DNA of 64,000 nucleotides from Heligmosomoides polygyrus polygyrus. Its lineage: Eukaryota; Nematoda; Chromadorea; Rhabditida; Heligmosomidae. The translations under genes and the position numbers were made by a program. The stretch is from positions 88,905,960 to 88,969,959 of the forward strand of contig OX377206.1 of NCBI GenBank assembly GCA_947396885.1, written 5' to 3'. Within the stretch, counting starts at the first letter, position 1, and every line of letters starts with the position of its first letter. The notes beneath the pieces were generated by a model that worked only from the letters and a program-made list of their open reading frames with translations, made no database searches and was not told the origin of the DNA. Below, in pieces: positions 32,501-41,215 of the stretch.

Positions 32501-34773
32501 CTGGTCCTGTCAATGAGATATTCCAGACTTCTGTGCTGCTTCGGTAGTCCAAGTTCTTCAGCAGAACTCAACGCCGTGCCGCGGTCCTCAATGGTAAGCA
32601 CCAGCCAACTGAAATAGTTTGAATGCTGCTTCTGAGCCCCGATTCCACTGCAATTAATCACATTTTATTTTATGCGATGGAGCAGGTTGAACATGACGTG
32701 CTTCTAAACGTGTCGTCACACACAGTCGCTGCAGAGACCGACAGAGGTGAGCAGATGACGATCACGTTTTCACCGATTTTTCATGTTTTGTAAATTATGC
32801 CTGAATATTTCAACCAAAGACATAAGAAGACTCACAATTCGTATCGTGTTAGCCAAAAATCAAAAGCAATAGGCCGACAATTTGCTCCGTAACAACTGCC
32901 AAATTTGATGGATCCAGTCCGAGCGCGCGTAGCACAGTGGACGCGTGTAGCGCAGTCGGAGGAGGCGCCGAGTGTCGCGTGCACCCGATACCAGGTTCCT
33001 GGTTCGGATTTCCCGCCCAGGCCAACCAAGCCTTCCATCCCTCCGGGGTCGATGAATTGGTACCATAGTTGTCTGCGAAGGATAGAGCGCTGACTTGTTC
33101 ATCGGCTGGCCACCGCAAGTCATTGTATGGCCAAATACGCATTCAAATCGCCTCCGCGATATCCTGTAGAAGTAGAATGCGTGGCGCACCCCAAAAGGAT
33201 TCAATAACGCCGTCCTTTATCCTTTATCCCTTTATCCAGTCCAGGAAGTTCAGTACTTTGGACTGCCTAAATAATTCTCGATGCTATTCTCACAAAAGTG
33301 ACGAACATAAGCAAGACATTCTAAAGTCCACTAAGCGGATCTGAACGTACCATATCATCTACCATTCATGTTCAAGCATTGTTACTAGTAAGGTCCTCAG
33401 CTTAACCGGTTCCATGCTGATATCAGCGGCCGGCCCATCCCCGCATCACGGGTGGGTGCTGACGGACCTCGAGGATATCGCGGATGTTACGTGCGGTCAA
33501 ACAGCGCTGGTGGTGTAAGGCGAACATCGCTGCCCGGAAAGCAGAAGATGCGGGTTCGAGTCCCGCCTGGCGCAAGAGTTTTGATCGTAACAAAACATCC
33601 TGTAACAACATCTACCATTCATTTAAAAGAGCAGGAAGGTGGCCATCTTTTAGTTACAAAGGAAGAGATCGCGCCATTGCCATGCCCTTGACCAAGACGT
33701 CGCGGTTTATTTTCGATTGATAGCCAAATTTCTGTTTTCATGAAGTTTCACACCTGTAAGTGGTAGAACAAAAACAATAGTAAGGAACACACCTATCCTC
33801 ATTTCGATGCTTCATGTAGGCAGTATTTGCACTAACAACCAAATAAAAATCGTGACGAGTTTTTCGAGCGCATGACGCGATCTCATCTTCTAATACTGTA
33901 AATGATTTCCGATTTGTTGCTGATTGTCGGAATTGCTTTAGAAAATCAATTTATTAATTTTTTTCTTGGGCAGTTGAACTAAAAGAATTCAAAGAAAGCT
34001 TTGCCAACCCTCCCCCACCCTAAGCTTTACCACATTCTCACCGGTTTTTTATATATTGTAAATTATGCCTCAATATTTCAGAAAAGAGACGTGAGAAGAC
34101 AAATAGTAAGCCCATAATCTACACCCTCTCCCCAAAAGTCAAAAATAATTGGCTGTGCTCCTTAGAATTATTCTAACTATCTTAGAGAGTCTGTAGTTTC
34201 ACCTGTAGGAAGCTCGTTTCGATTTGGAAGGGGTTCATTTTCATTTGAGAAACCTCAAATTTGTTTAGAAGAGTGTGCAATTTCACGTGAAAATGCTATA
34301 TCGACGGTAGGCTCTGATTGGCTGGTTCCCTCTTGGCCGCACCCATGGCCACGCCTTGGCCTGAATTCTCCCCATAGCACCGCCTTTCCCTACATTCACA
34401 TAGGTAACTCCAAGCTCTTTCAGCTAAACGTTTGAGCGTGATATCTAATCCGACGAACACACCATGGGTTAACACGTTGGACTGCGCGCGGAAGAAGGCT
34501 CGTAAAAAGGTGATCTTCTTGCGTTTGCTCCATTTTTCACCAGCTTTAAATTTTGTTTGCAATGAAATAACGCGGCCGATCTGAAGGCTCTAATCGGTTA
34601 TTTCTGCTCCAATCTTTCAGGCGTTCACAATGCTCTCGATGAACCTTCTGCTTTGGGGTCCGTACTGCCTTCTTGGCATCATCAACGCGACAACAGTGTT
34701 TGAAGGCTTCGCCGCTTTCCAGTTCGTGTCCGCACTCGTTGTCTTCAACGCCATATCGAATATCATTCTTTGA
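17562..34773 (+). CDS. Neuropeptide GPCR, GnRH/AKH-receptor-like (11 exons)
   Basis: Seven-helix receptor expected at the plasma membrane, coupling a peptide ligand to G proteins. Exons: 17562-17645 (acidic N-terminus), 20765-20841 (TM1), 20968-21094 (TM2), 25987-26101 (TM3), 26156-26314 (TM4), 29520-29715 (long ECL2), 32329-32465 (TM5), 32562-32593, 32726-32746, 34424-34437 (ICL3), 34621-34773 (TM6-TM7); about 371 residues. Visible marks: a TM3 Cys in WYGGDALCR, DRL in place of DRY, an ECL2 Cys in PQCIAIW, LWGPY at the CWxP site, and N-x-S/T sites NSS and NGT in ECL2. Acceptors are mostly TTTCAG and phases agree, except exon 4 to exon 5, where one base is missing. The frame also stops at the Tyr position of NPxxY, so the copy may be broken or mis-assembled. 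The GnRH/AKH assignment rests on TM2-TM3 and ECL2 resemblance from memory. The first ATG and the three tiny exons are the least certain parts. Confidence 0.8.
17690..18640. mobile_element. Foldback element of the TTGGACACTTTTC family
   Basis: Both ends carry repeated blocks of the type GTCGAATTGGACACTTTTC, inverted relative to each other, and the inner arms also pair (CGCCATGCACTCG region). It lies in intron 1 of the receptor gene. No transposase is present. Relatives lie at 29840, 33606, 36070, 40140 and 50621. Confidence 0.65.
18641..20764. other. Rest of GPCR intron 1, with a foldback at 19450-19795
   Basis: The interval 19450-19795 folds on itself: AATGACACTTACACCACC at 19488 pairs with GGTGGTGTAAGTGCCATT at 19742, and the inner TTGAGGATTATAAAGGTAAT pairs near 19690. 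The rest shows no exon or known element. Confidence 0.5.
21138..21430 (+). mobile_element. tRNA-derived SINE copy
   Basis: Forward copy starting GGGCGCGTGGAGCGCAATCG, with the B-box-like GGTTCGGATTTGC, in intron 3 of the receptor gene just after the TM2 exon. The flanks share ACGCTTAA (about 21127 and 21437), a probable short target duplication. Confidence 0.82.
21800..21985 (+). repeat. tRNA-like repeat copy
   Basis: The cloverleaf module is at 21876-21945: GCGCCGG acceptor 5' arm, GGTTCGAGTCC, then a diverged 3' arm CTGGTGG. It is followed by the family tail GAGTTTTGATCGCAACAAAA. A 12-bp phrase, CAATTCTGGGAG, occurs on both sides (21799 and 21979), possibly a target duplication. Confidence 0.65.
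22268..22495 (-). mobile_element. tRNA-derived SINE, partial
   Basis: Tail and middle of the family are present (AAAGAACGACG, TGACTTGCGGTGGCCATTCG); the head with the A-box is missing. Confidence 0.6.
22730..22795 (+). repeat. (TTC)n microsatellite
   Basis: About 65 bp of TTC repeats with one imperfection near 22782. It sits in intron 3 of the receptor gene. The poly-Glu frame on the other strand is a by-product. Confidence 0.95.
23440..23545 (-). mobile_element. SINE fragment
   Basis: Only the TCCGATGTGGAATGCGC to ACTTGCGGTGGCTGGC part of the family is recognisable. Confidence 0.45.
23738..24643 (-). mobile_element. Deleted mariner-type transposon with G/C-run termini
   Basis: A 906-bp element with inverted ends, a G-run plus CCAAAAGTAATGAGACA at left and its complement at right, flanked by TA on both sides. 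The minus strand encodes the C-terminal two-thirds of a mariner-like transposase. The first catalytic Asp is in TQDEKYV (near 24370), the second in LFDNAAPH. The third position, 34 residues on, reads SPCN instead of SPCD, so the triad is incomplete. The N-terminal DNA-binding region is missing. It is inserted in intron 3 of the receptor gene. It is non-autonomous now; its ends could still be recognised by an intact relative. Confidence 0.83.
24985..25205 (+). repeat. Minisatellite of the ER-B ~40-bp motif
   Basis: Five degenerate direct repeats of about 39-42 bp, each with an AGAAGACGTGTCA-like core followed by GACGT. The motif is the one scattered through ER-B elements, here in a clean array. 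Confidence 0.7.
25422..25905. mobile_element. Full-length SINE plus an abutting reverse fragment
   Basis: 25422-25720 is one of the best copies: A-box TAGCGCAGTCGG at 25431-25442, B-box-like block at 25483, and a tail of three CTTTATC repeats. Its head is duplicated just upstream (25404-25421). A reverse fragment fills 25720-25905. A small hairpin (GGATGCATTACTTTTATGGG at 25361 and its complement) precedes it. All lie in intron 3 of the receptor gene, just before the TM3 exon. Confidence 0.85.
26682..26972 (-). mobile_element. tRNA-derived SINE copy, with 14-bp target-site duplication
   Basis: Full-length 291-bp copy in reverse in intron 5 of the receptor gene. A perfect 14-bp duplication, AAGAATTCATCATA, flanks it at 26668-26681 and 26973-26986, defining both ends of the family to the base. 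Confidence 0.92.
27018..28046. repeat. ER-B repeat element (reverse orientation)
   Basis: Runs from CTATATAATTGAGTTAG to GATGTTGCAAAGTCGCGCG and GAGACACGCC. Near the left end an almost perfect hairpin (CGCGTGGTAGATGATGAGGC and its complement, 27100-27175) folds on itself. Lies in intron 5 of the receptor gene. Confidence 0.65.
28047..28179. repeat. Hairpin element related to 12291-12423
   Basis: Ends GTCTTGTTTAGTGTGC and GCACACTAAACAAGGC pair. The core GTGGCCAAATTGATCGAGCG is shared with the 12291 copy, and both copies sit next to the same end of an ER-B element. Confidence 0.75.
28206..29405. mobile_element. 1.2-kb palindromic DNA element, TA-flanked
   Basis: An element of 1200 bp flanked by TA at 28204-28205 and 29406-29407. 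Its ends (CAGGGTGTCTCGAAAAATGC and the complement of ATTTTTTGAAACACACTG) are inverted, and the pairing continues through arms of about 590 bp meeting near 28800. No transposase is encoded. A single arm of the same family is at 46427-46735. Lies in intron 5 of the receptor gene. Confidence 0.82.
29840..31625. mobile_element. TTGGACACTTTTC foldback family, composite with SINE insertions
   Basis: One arm (29840-30110) and a nearly complete foldback (30784-31625) of the family described at 17690, separated by a decayed SINE-like stretch (30240-30440) and a good SINE (30484-30780). In intron 6 of the receptor gene. Confidence 0.6.
30484..30780 (+). mobile_element. tRNA-derived SINE copy
   Basis: Forward copy: A-box-like TAGCGCAGCCGC, B-box-like GGTTCGGATTTCC, tail CCTTTATCC. 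A duplicated GTCATTGTATGG near 30661-30688 marks a small internal slip. Confidence 0.82.
32925..33235 (+). mobile_element. tRNA-derived SINE copy with duplicated head
   Basis: Forward copy with A-box TAGCGCAGTCGG at about 32947, preceded by a partial second head (GCGTAGCACAGTGG). The tail is TTTATCCTTTATCCC. The flanks share ATCCAGTCC (32915 and 33234), a probable target duplication. In intron 9 of the receptor gene. Confidence 0.85.
33381..33606 (+). repeat. tRNA-like repeat copy, nearly full length
   Basis: A 5' region containing a CCCGCATCACGGG hairpin precedes a 70-nt cloverleaf module at 33504-33573. The module has a paired 7-bp acceptor (one G-T), a T-arm GCGGG/CCCGC with loop TTCGAGT, and a D-arm GTGT/ACAT. 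It is followed by GAGTTTTGATCGTAACAAAA. Anticodon-loop position 33 is C instead of T and no long variable arm is present, so this is a tRNA-derived repeat rather than a tRNA gene. Confidence 0.75.
33607..34300. mobile_element. Foldback element of the TTGGACACTTTTC family
   Basis: Shares the AAAGAGCAGGAAGGTGGCCA and GCGCATGACGCGATCTCATC arms with the copies at 17690 and 30784. In intron 9 of the receptor gene. Confidence 0.55.
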
Positions 34774-35106
34774 GAACAGCTACAGATCGCTCTTCTCTTG
34801 CATTCTTTCGTGCAGGTCGAACAGAACGACGCCTTTTTTACGGTTCCGGTTTTTGCCTGCTCTCTCTCTCCTCGAACATGTACGTTTCGGATGGTTGGCT
34901 GGTGTTGTGCTGCTGCTCGTTGTCGTTCAGTGCGTTTCACTTTTCATACCTATTCTCATTCTTCGTTTATCCGAACAACGGCGAGGAGCACTGACTCTAC
35001 TCCCGAAAGCAGCTGTCATTCAGCGGAAGCCTTCATCCTCAAGCTGAAGCTTTGTTACGGGCCTGGCTACACTACATTATTTTAGGTTTATCGAGAAAAT
35101 TTCAGA

Positions 35107-35112
35107 AATAAA
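35107..35112 (+). promoter_or_regulatory. Candidate polyadenylation signal of the GPCR gene
   Basis: AATAAA 334 bases after the in-frame stop at 34771-34773. It fits the 3' end of the receptor gene and leaves room for C-terminal coding sequence in the +1 frame. Confidence 0.4.
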
Positions 35113-35159
35113 TGAACATACGGCTACGCATCTATACGTTTAAGAGACTAGGGCTCCTT

Positions 35160-35295
35160 TAGGCCAAGTTCATACTTCCGACGCCGAACGAGGTGACGGC
35201 ATGTAAAGTGGCCAAATTGATCGAACGCGTCGCTCAATCAATATGGCCACTATATGTACGTGGCGTCGCTTCGCTCGGCGTCGAAGTAGGGCCTT
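35160..35295. repeat. Hairpin element with TTCATACTTC ends
   Basis: TAGGCCAAGTTCATACTTCC at the left pairs with a shortened right end near GTCGAAGTAGGGCCTTA. The inner arms TGTAAAGTGGCCAAATTG and ATATGGCCACTATATGTACG also pair. Confidence 0.65.
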
Positions 35296-35348
35296 ACGCC
35301 TTCAGACGACTGCTGACTTGTATCACTTCATCGGAAGATAAAGGTTAA

Positions 35349-35735
35349 ACACAAAAAATAGTGTTGTTACAGGATGTTTTGTTGCGATCAAAACTCTTGC
35401 GCCAGGCGGGACTCGAACCCGCATCTTCTGCTTTCCGGTCAGCGATGTTCGCCTTACACCACCGGCGCTGTTTGACCGCACGTAACATCCGCGATATCCT
35501 CGAGGCCTGTCAGCACCCACCCGTTATACGGGATGGGCCGGTCGTTGATATCAGCATGGAGCCGGTTAAGCTGAAGACCTGTATTAGAACATTGTTACTA
35601 GTAAGGATGTTACGTGCGGTCAAACAGCGCCGGTGGTGTAAGGCGAACATCGCTGCCCGGAAAGCAGAAGATGAGGGTTCGAGTCCCGCCTGGCGCAAGA
35701 GTTTTGATCGCAACAAAACATCCTGTAACAACACA
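35349..35735. repeat. tRNA-like repeat, inverted pair
   Basis: A reverse full copy (35349 to about 35605; cloverleaf 35399-35468) is followed at once by a forward copy lacking its 5' part (35606-35735; cloverleaf 35627-35696). The reverse copy has the best structure: acceptor GCGCCGG with CTGGCGC pairs at all seven positions, with one G-T. The arrangement forms a stem of about 130 bp. Confidence 0.8.
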
Positions 35736-36069
35736 TAGCCTCTCTATCAGCCGCTCCAGGCTTAAGCAAATGTGTTAGAACAAGAAATAGTGCACGAATA
35801 ATATAGAGGGGCCACTCTGTATTTCTACCATAAGATATCAATGTGCTGGAGATATGTACAGGATACATGATCAACGTGGTGCATACTGGCAATAATAATG
35901 AAAATCTGAAGTACATGTCACTAATGCGGCCTGTATGGGGAGGAGGGGATACGCCTTGCTGAAAATTTCGCCCAAATGTCTACTTCTGCTTGTTGGGTTG
36001 AGTGAACCTGAGACCCGGTTGAGTTAAGGGTGTTTTGAGATTTTGAAACAATTGACTTTTTATATATAA

Positions 36070-36620
36070 CACCACTTTTCTCGTCAATTTGGACACTTTT
36101 CTAGGAAGGCTTGATGCTATTGAAATTAAACTTAACGATTTTTTTGAAGAAAAATAACTAACTACATCTTGTTATAAGGCGCAGGGAGGCAGCAGCAGCG
36201 ATGGGAAGATGTGTGCTTTCCTATAACTATTTTGTCGTATAGTTTACGTCTGCGTTACTCCATGCGAACAGAATTTTTGCTTTCAATCAATTAAAAATCG
36301 CCACGATATGGTGGAGCGCATGGCGCGACCTCTTTTTTCTAACATACTACATGGATGTCGCGTTTATGTGCTTCAGATCAAATTTAATTCATTATTTTCC
36401 ACTAGAATTAACGCAGGTGAAATTAAAAATTTCGAAAAAAGTCGTACTGTATTTCCGTTTGACAAAAAAAGTATTCTAACCTTCTAGGAGGGTCTCCATT
36501 TTGATGTGGAAGAAGCTAATTTTGATTTGGAAGAGGTTCAGTTTGATTTCAAAAACGTCAGACTTTCTTAGAAGAGCGTCGAATTTGATTTGAAAAGTGT
36601 CCATTTTCACGTGAAATATA
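36070..36620. mobile_element. Foldback element of the TTGGACACTTTTC family
   Basis: Starts CGTCAATTTGGACACTTTTC and ends GTCCATTTTCACGTGAAA in inverted orientation, with the GGAGCGCATGGCGCGACC arm inside. Confidence 0.6.
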
Positions 36621-36622
36621 TA

Positions 36623-36780
36623 CTTGTCGTTACTGTGGGCTACATGAGCGGACAAAGACCGTCAGTCATTCAAATATCGACCGCACACGACTACACCCCT
36701 CTCCTGGTAGCATAGCCGTTCGATTCAGCCTAATTGGCCCGGTGTGCCCTTCTCCTTATGTAGGCCACATTAACGACAAG
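36623..36780. mobile_element. Small MITE with CTTGTCGTTA ends
   Basis: The 23-bp ends (CTTGTCGTTACTGTGGGCTA... at left) match inverted at the right with two mismatches. A third copy of the end sequence (GTCGTTAATGTGGCCTACAT) lies at 26346, in intron 5 of the receptor gene. Confidence 0.65.
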
Positions 36781-37343
36781 TTTCTATTCTTCCGCTGTTA
36801 TCGAAATCCTTGTGTCTTATTGAAACTGCATAGACACCAGTGTGGAAATGGTAGAAGCACAGTGTGGCCCGATTTCAGCAGCTATTGAAACCTGTAGACT
36901 TCGCCTTGAAAAACCATCAATGTTATCTCCCTGATCTCTGTGTCAACTGTCACGTGTAAGCAGCTTCTTTTCGCCTTTTTCTCACCAGAACTATCGCCAA
37001 CGTTCTTTCCGCTCTGTGACACATAATCTCTGATGTGTATGTACCACTGTCCTTCTAAATTCGACATTTCAAATTCAATTTTAAATCAAGTGAAACGTCT
37101 CTCGGAGCTAGCCGAATACTTTTCAAATGAAGCGGACAATTTTCAAACCAAGACTAACGTTCTCCCGTAGCACCAGAATATTGGATTCCTGCTTTGAATT
37201 TTTTTCTAATAAAAAAATACAGAAGTGCAAAAAATACAGAAGTGTTTTTAGAAGTTCTCCAAAAGTTGGTCCGGGTAAATCCCCAGCTGACTATGTCCAA
37301 TTTTACCAGAACGATGTTCTAAGGAGTTTCGTACTGTATAAGT
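36781..37343. other. Unassigned interval
   Basis: A minus-strand frame at 36882-37067 (61 codons) has no recognisable domain and no clear splice partners. Confidence 0.4.
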
Positions 37344-37475
37344 CCTAGTTTATACTTGCGTCGCTGCGCGGCGCGGTATCATAGTCGGGATAGATATCGA
37401 CCGGGCGGCGCGAAAAATCGATATCTTTGGCGACAGAAATGCCGCGCCGCATGGCGGCGCAAGTATAAACTAGGG
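37344..37475. repeat. Hairpin element with CCTAGTTTATACTTGCG ends
   Basis: The left end CCTAGTTTATACTTGCG is the exact complement of the right end CGCAAGTATAAACTAGG. The GC-rich arms pair toward a GATATCGA centre. Confidence 0.82.
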
Positions 37476-37964
37476 CAAAAAGGCTTTGAAACACCCTAGG
37501 TGGTTTGAAAATCGTCGAGATTGATTTGAAAAGTGTTCAATGTTCAGAACTGAGACGGCGTAAATGAACTACAACACATGTCTTGTTCCTATACCGTTTA
37601 CGTGAAGATAAATGCGATGCTAACTACGGCTCAACCACTACACTGGACAAAAGAACTGCAGGACCATTTCAAGAGCGCATGAATTCCTTTGCTGTTTGCT
37701 ACGGAATAAATATTTTACCATTTTTTTGTTGCTTTCTATCGCGGTATAACGGTGAGCGCCTGTTCACTCGTATATCTCGTCGATGTGATATGCATGGAGG
37801 AAGCGTTAAGGTGTTCGTTATCTTTTATTGATTTCCTATCTTCTTCTTGTATATGATAAAAAACCTAATTTGTCCATGTGTCTGTTTACCTATTCGTCCG
37901 CCACAATGGCACAATAGTAGGAAGAAGGGCTTCACAAATCTCTGTCGGCACTATTGATCGCTCC

Positions 37965-38147
37965 TAAAGGCCGCCACAGACTTCTGCGGCGCCGCTCAGC
38001 GGCGCCGCTGGAGGCGAGCTCTGCGTCTCTGCCCTATGGTTAAGCATAGGGCAGCGGCGCCGCCGGTGCCGCCGGTGCCGCCGGCCGGCCAGCGGCGCCG
38101 CTGGCGGCGCCGCCGAGCGGCGCCACAGAAGTCTGTGGCGGCCTTAA
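37965..38147. repeat. Very GC-rich hairpin element
   Basis: AAGGCCGCCACAGACTTCTG at the left is mirrored at the right. The arms are runs of GGCGCCGC. The loop holds CTCTGCGTCTCTGCCCTATG, a module that also appears in the 59087 hairpin and in the tandem array at 62752-63830. Confidence 0.82.
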
Positions 38148-38424
38148 GGCTTAATCTTTCAAAGTCGAGCGCATGAAAATATAACTGTTGATGGGCAGAG
38201 TTCATAACGAGCATGCAATATCGATCGCACAGTGATTATCGACTGATTTAATTGCTTTTTCTCAGTGAAGACTGTTTGTATTAGGAACTTTTCAAACATG
38301 GATTCAAGGTAAGGTTCACAACAGGTAAAACACAGCAGCAAGGTGACCATTATATATCGATTTTATCGATTTTTTTCCGAGACTGACCATTTGTGGTGGG
38401 AATCCTGCAGAGACGCTGGAGGGT

Positions 38425-38735
38425 AGACATTACAGTTGTGCTCTCGAATTTTTTCCAATATTCGAATGGTTTCGAATGCTCACAAATTTTCAATATTCGA
38501 ATTCGAATACACTCGAAATGTACGATTTTTTTTTTGAATACTCGTATTCGAGTGCATTCGAAAAACGAGTGCGATTGTTCGCATATTCGAATTCGAATGC
38601 GTTCGTAAATGGCGATTTTTCGAATTCTCATATTCGAATGCATTCGGAAAACGAGATTTTTTGAATATTCGAATTCTATTCTTCAAATTCGAATGAAAAT
38701 CATTCGAATGCCTATTCGAAAGGTCATTCGAGCAA
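38425..38735. repeat. ATTCGAA-rich element, short copy
   Basis: Bounded by ACAGTTGTGCTCGAATT and TCATTCGAGCAAGGCT, with dense ATTCGAATTCGAAT repeats inside. Same family as 7996-9180. Confidence 0.62.
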
Positions 38736-39040
38736 GGCTACGGTAAACATACACGGAAATATCCACGCCTAATAAGAGGACGTGCTCCTCCTCCAACCAT
38801 GAGCTGGCCAATATCGATTGGTGTTATCGATTCTTGCCGGAACTAAAACACTTCTCGAAGCGATCTGGACCCTTCCGAAACCGAACTGATCATCTTTATC
38901 AAAAGAAGTGCATTCCAGATTAAAGCCGCATCATAAAAAATCAAAGTAAATTTTCTATCTTGCGAAAAATTACAGCGTCTTCCCAAGAAATTTTACAACT
39001 CACCTACCCCTAAAGATGAACAAAGTGTTAGAAACTATTA

Positions 39041-40078
39041 GGTTGTCCCATAAGTCCCCGCCGTTTTTTTCAACGATTCACTGCAGATTTCGCCGGCGGT
39101 CTCTTGCAAAGCGCTGCACAGCTTTCGAAAGAAAATGATTTGCTCTATCAGAGCATGTATTGCATTTCTTTGTTTATCATGAATTTTGTCAATTTTTAGG
39201 TCGTTGAAGTGAAAAGTGAAAAAGTAGCCATTTCCGCACTTGTTCTCTCCGCTTAGGTTTGTAATTTTTGCGCAGTTTTTTATAGCATTTGGAGGACAAT
39301 GTTCTGTGCTACACGAATATGTGTTGGTCCTATTTTCTCATTTGTCCTTTATTGATTTTTAGGTCACCAAATTGGGAATTCCGACTTTTCCGCCCGAATT
39401 TTTACCAAAACTCCGGTTCTGTGGTTGAACCTTTTTGCATGGTGTTATATGTCGTTCGAAAGAAGATGTCTTGCTCAGTAAGAATTTGTGTCGCGTTTAT
39501 TGGCTCACGCTGATTTCTGTCGAATATCAATAAGTGAAGAAGGAGAAGGAGTTGTTGGTGATGACGATTTTTCTCCTTTTGGCATTTTGTTGATGTTCAA
39601 TAGAAATCAATAAACGTGACACACATTCATATAGAGCAAGACATTCTCTTTCGAATGACATATAACACCAACCCAAAACGTTCAACCATAGAGCAGGAGC
39701 TGTCGGCAAAAATAACCATCCTCCTTCGAACGTCCCAATTTGATGGCCTAAAAATCAATAAACGGCAAATGAGCAAATAGCACTAACACTTATTCTTGTA
39801 GAGCGGAACATTGTCTCCCAAACGCTATAAAAAGCTGCGCAAAAAAATTGCAAACCTAAGCGGAGAGAACAAGTGCGCAAATGGCTACTTTTTCAGTTTT
39901 TCACTTTTCATTTCAACGACCTAAAAATTGACAAAATTCATGATGAAGAAAGAAATGCAATACATATTCTGATAGAGCAATTCATTCTCTTTCGAAAGCT
40001 GTGCAGCGCTATGCAAGAGACGGCCGACGAAATCTGAAGTGAATCGTTGAAAAAACGGCGAAGACCTATGAGACAACC
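39041..40078. mobile_element. Palindromic DNA element with GGTTGTCCC termini, TA-flanked
   Basis: A 1038-bp relative of 6584-7576, flanked by TA on both sides (39039-39040 and 40079-40080). The arms pair over about 500 bp. No protein is encoded. Confidence 0.8.
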
Positions 40079-40139
40079 TAATACTTTTTTCTTTCTTTCT
40101 TTATCTTCTATCTATCTTTCGACATGTCTTCTCTAAGCG

Positions 40140-40640
40140 AAAGAATGGATCAGCGCTTACTTAAAAGTGTAATAGAACAGCAACTTTTGAGTCCATTAAA
40201 AGAAATTCCGCCATGCACTCATCCAGCACCGCAATTTTCATTTAATTGATAACAAACATTCTGACTCCGTAGAGTTACACACTTGTCTACGGTACAACAC
40301 GTACAGTTGCAGAAAACAGACATACTCACTTTCTAGTTTCAAGTAAGCAGGCATTTACGCTATTAACCAAATGCAAATCGCGCCGACCTAGACGACAGTA
40401 TGATACGATGTCGGCTTTTAACGTATCCAAAAACTGCATTTTGGGAGCTTCAAAACAGCCTTAAATCCATTATGTTTTCCAAAGAATATGACTACTCAAA
40501 CGCTCTTTTGAACCTCCTTAGAGTGTTTGTATCAACCTGAAAGGCTTTTCGCCCGTTCTGATTTGGAAGCTGTCCGGTTTGGTTTCAAAAGTGTCCTCCT
40601 TGCTTTGAAAAGCGTCCGACTTGACTTAAAACGTATTAGT
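40140..40640. mobile_element. Partial foldback of the TTGGACACTTTTC family
   Basis: Contains CCGCCATGCACTCATCCAG, the complementary arm, and at the right end repeated blocks of the AAAGTGTCC type. Confidence 0.5.
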
Positions 40641-41215
40641 AAGTGAAGTACAAAGGATAATAGTCAGTGATTATTCGTCCCCTCTTCGGAATACGCCACG
40701 CATTCTACTTCTAAGGGAGTCCGTGAAAGCAATTTAAACGCGTATTTGACCTACTTCCGGTGGTCTGAAGTTAATGTTTCATCCTTCCCTTACAAATATG
40801 GTATCAATTCACCGACCCCGGAGGGATGGAAGGCTTCGTTAGCCTGGGCGGGTAATCCGAAAAAGGAACCTGGTATCGGGTGCACGCGACAGCCGGCACC
40901 TCCTCCGACTGCGCTATACGTGCCCACCCAACATTTTTTGAACCAAAAAAAAAATTATCTTGACTTCCTCACAACGTGTCTGCTTGGATTTCAAGTCCAT
41001 CTAGTTTGCCGTGAAAAATTGCTCGGCTTAGCTTCTGAAGTGTCTCAGTTAAAATGATAAGTGTCCCGTGTAAGGTAAGAACGGTTTATACGTGTTATTA
41101 AGGGTGGATCTTTCTTTCTAGACATGCACCAATATAGGTATTTAAAAAATAAATTCTCAGAGTGTCCGATGAAAAAACTCTGAACGACACTTTTTAAACG
41201 GTGACGGAATACACC
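40640..41215 (-). repeat. SINE and host repeat shared with 10528-11105
   Basis: A reverse SINE (40640-40925) with an internal loss is followed by the same host sequence as at 10826-11105 (CCACCCAACATTTTTTGAAC onward). A second partial SINE occupies 41215-41445. Confidence 0.65.

Noticed and set aside
35399..35468. Functional tRNA gene
   Set aside because: The cloverleaf pairs well, but position 33 is C, the anticodon would be GGA (Ser) without the long variable arm of tRNA-Ser, and the module is part of a larger dispersed repeat.
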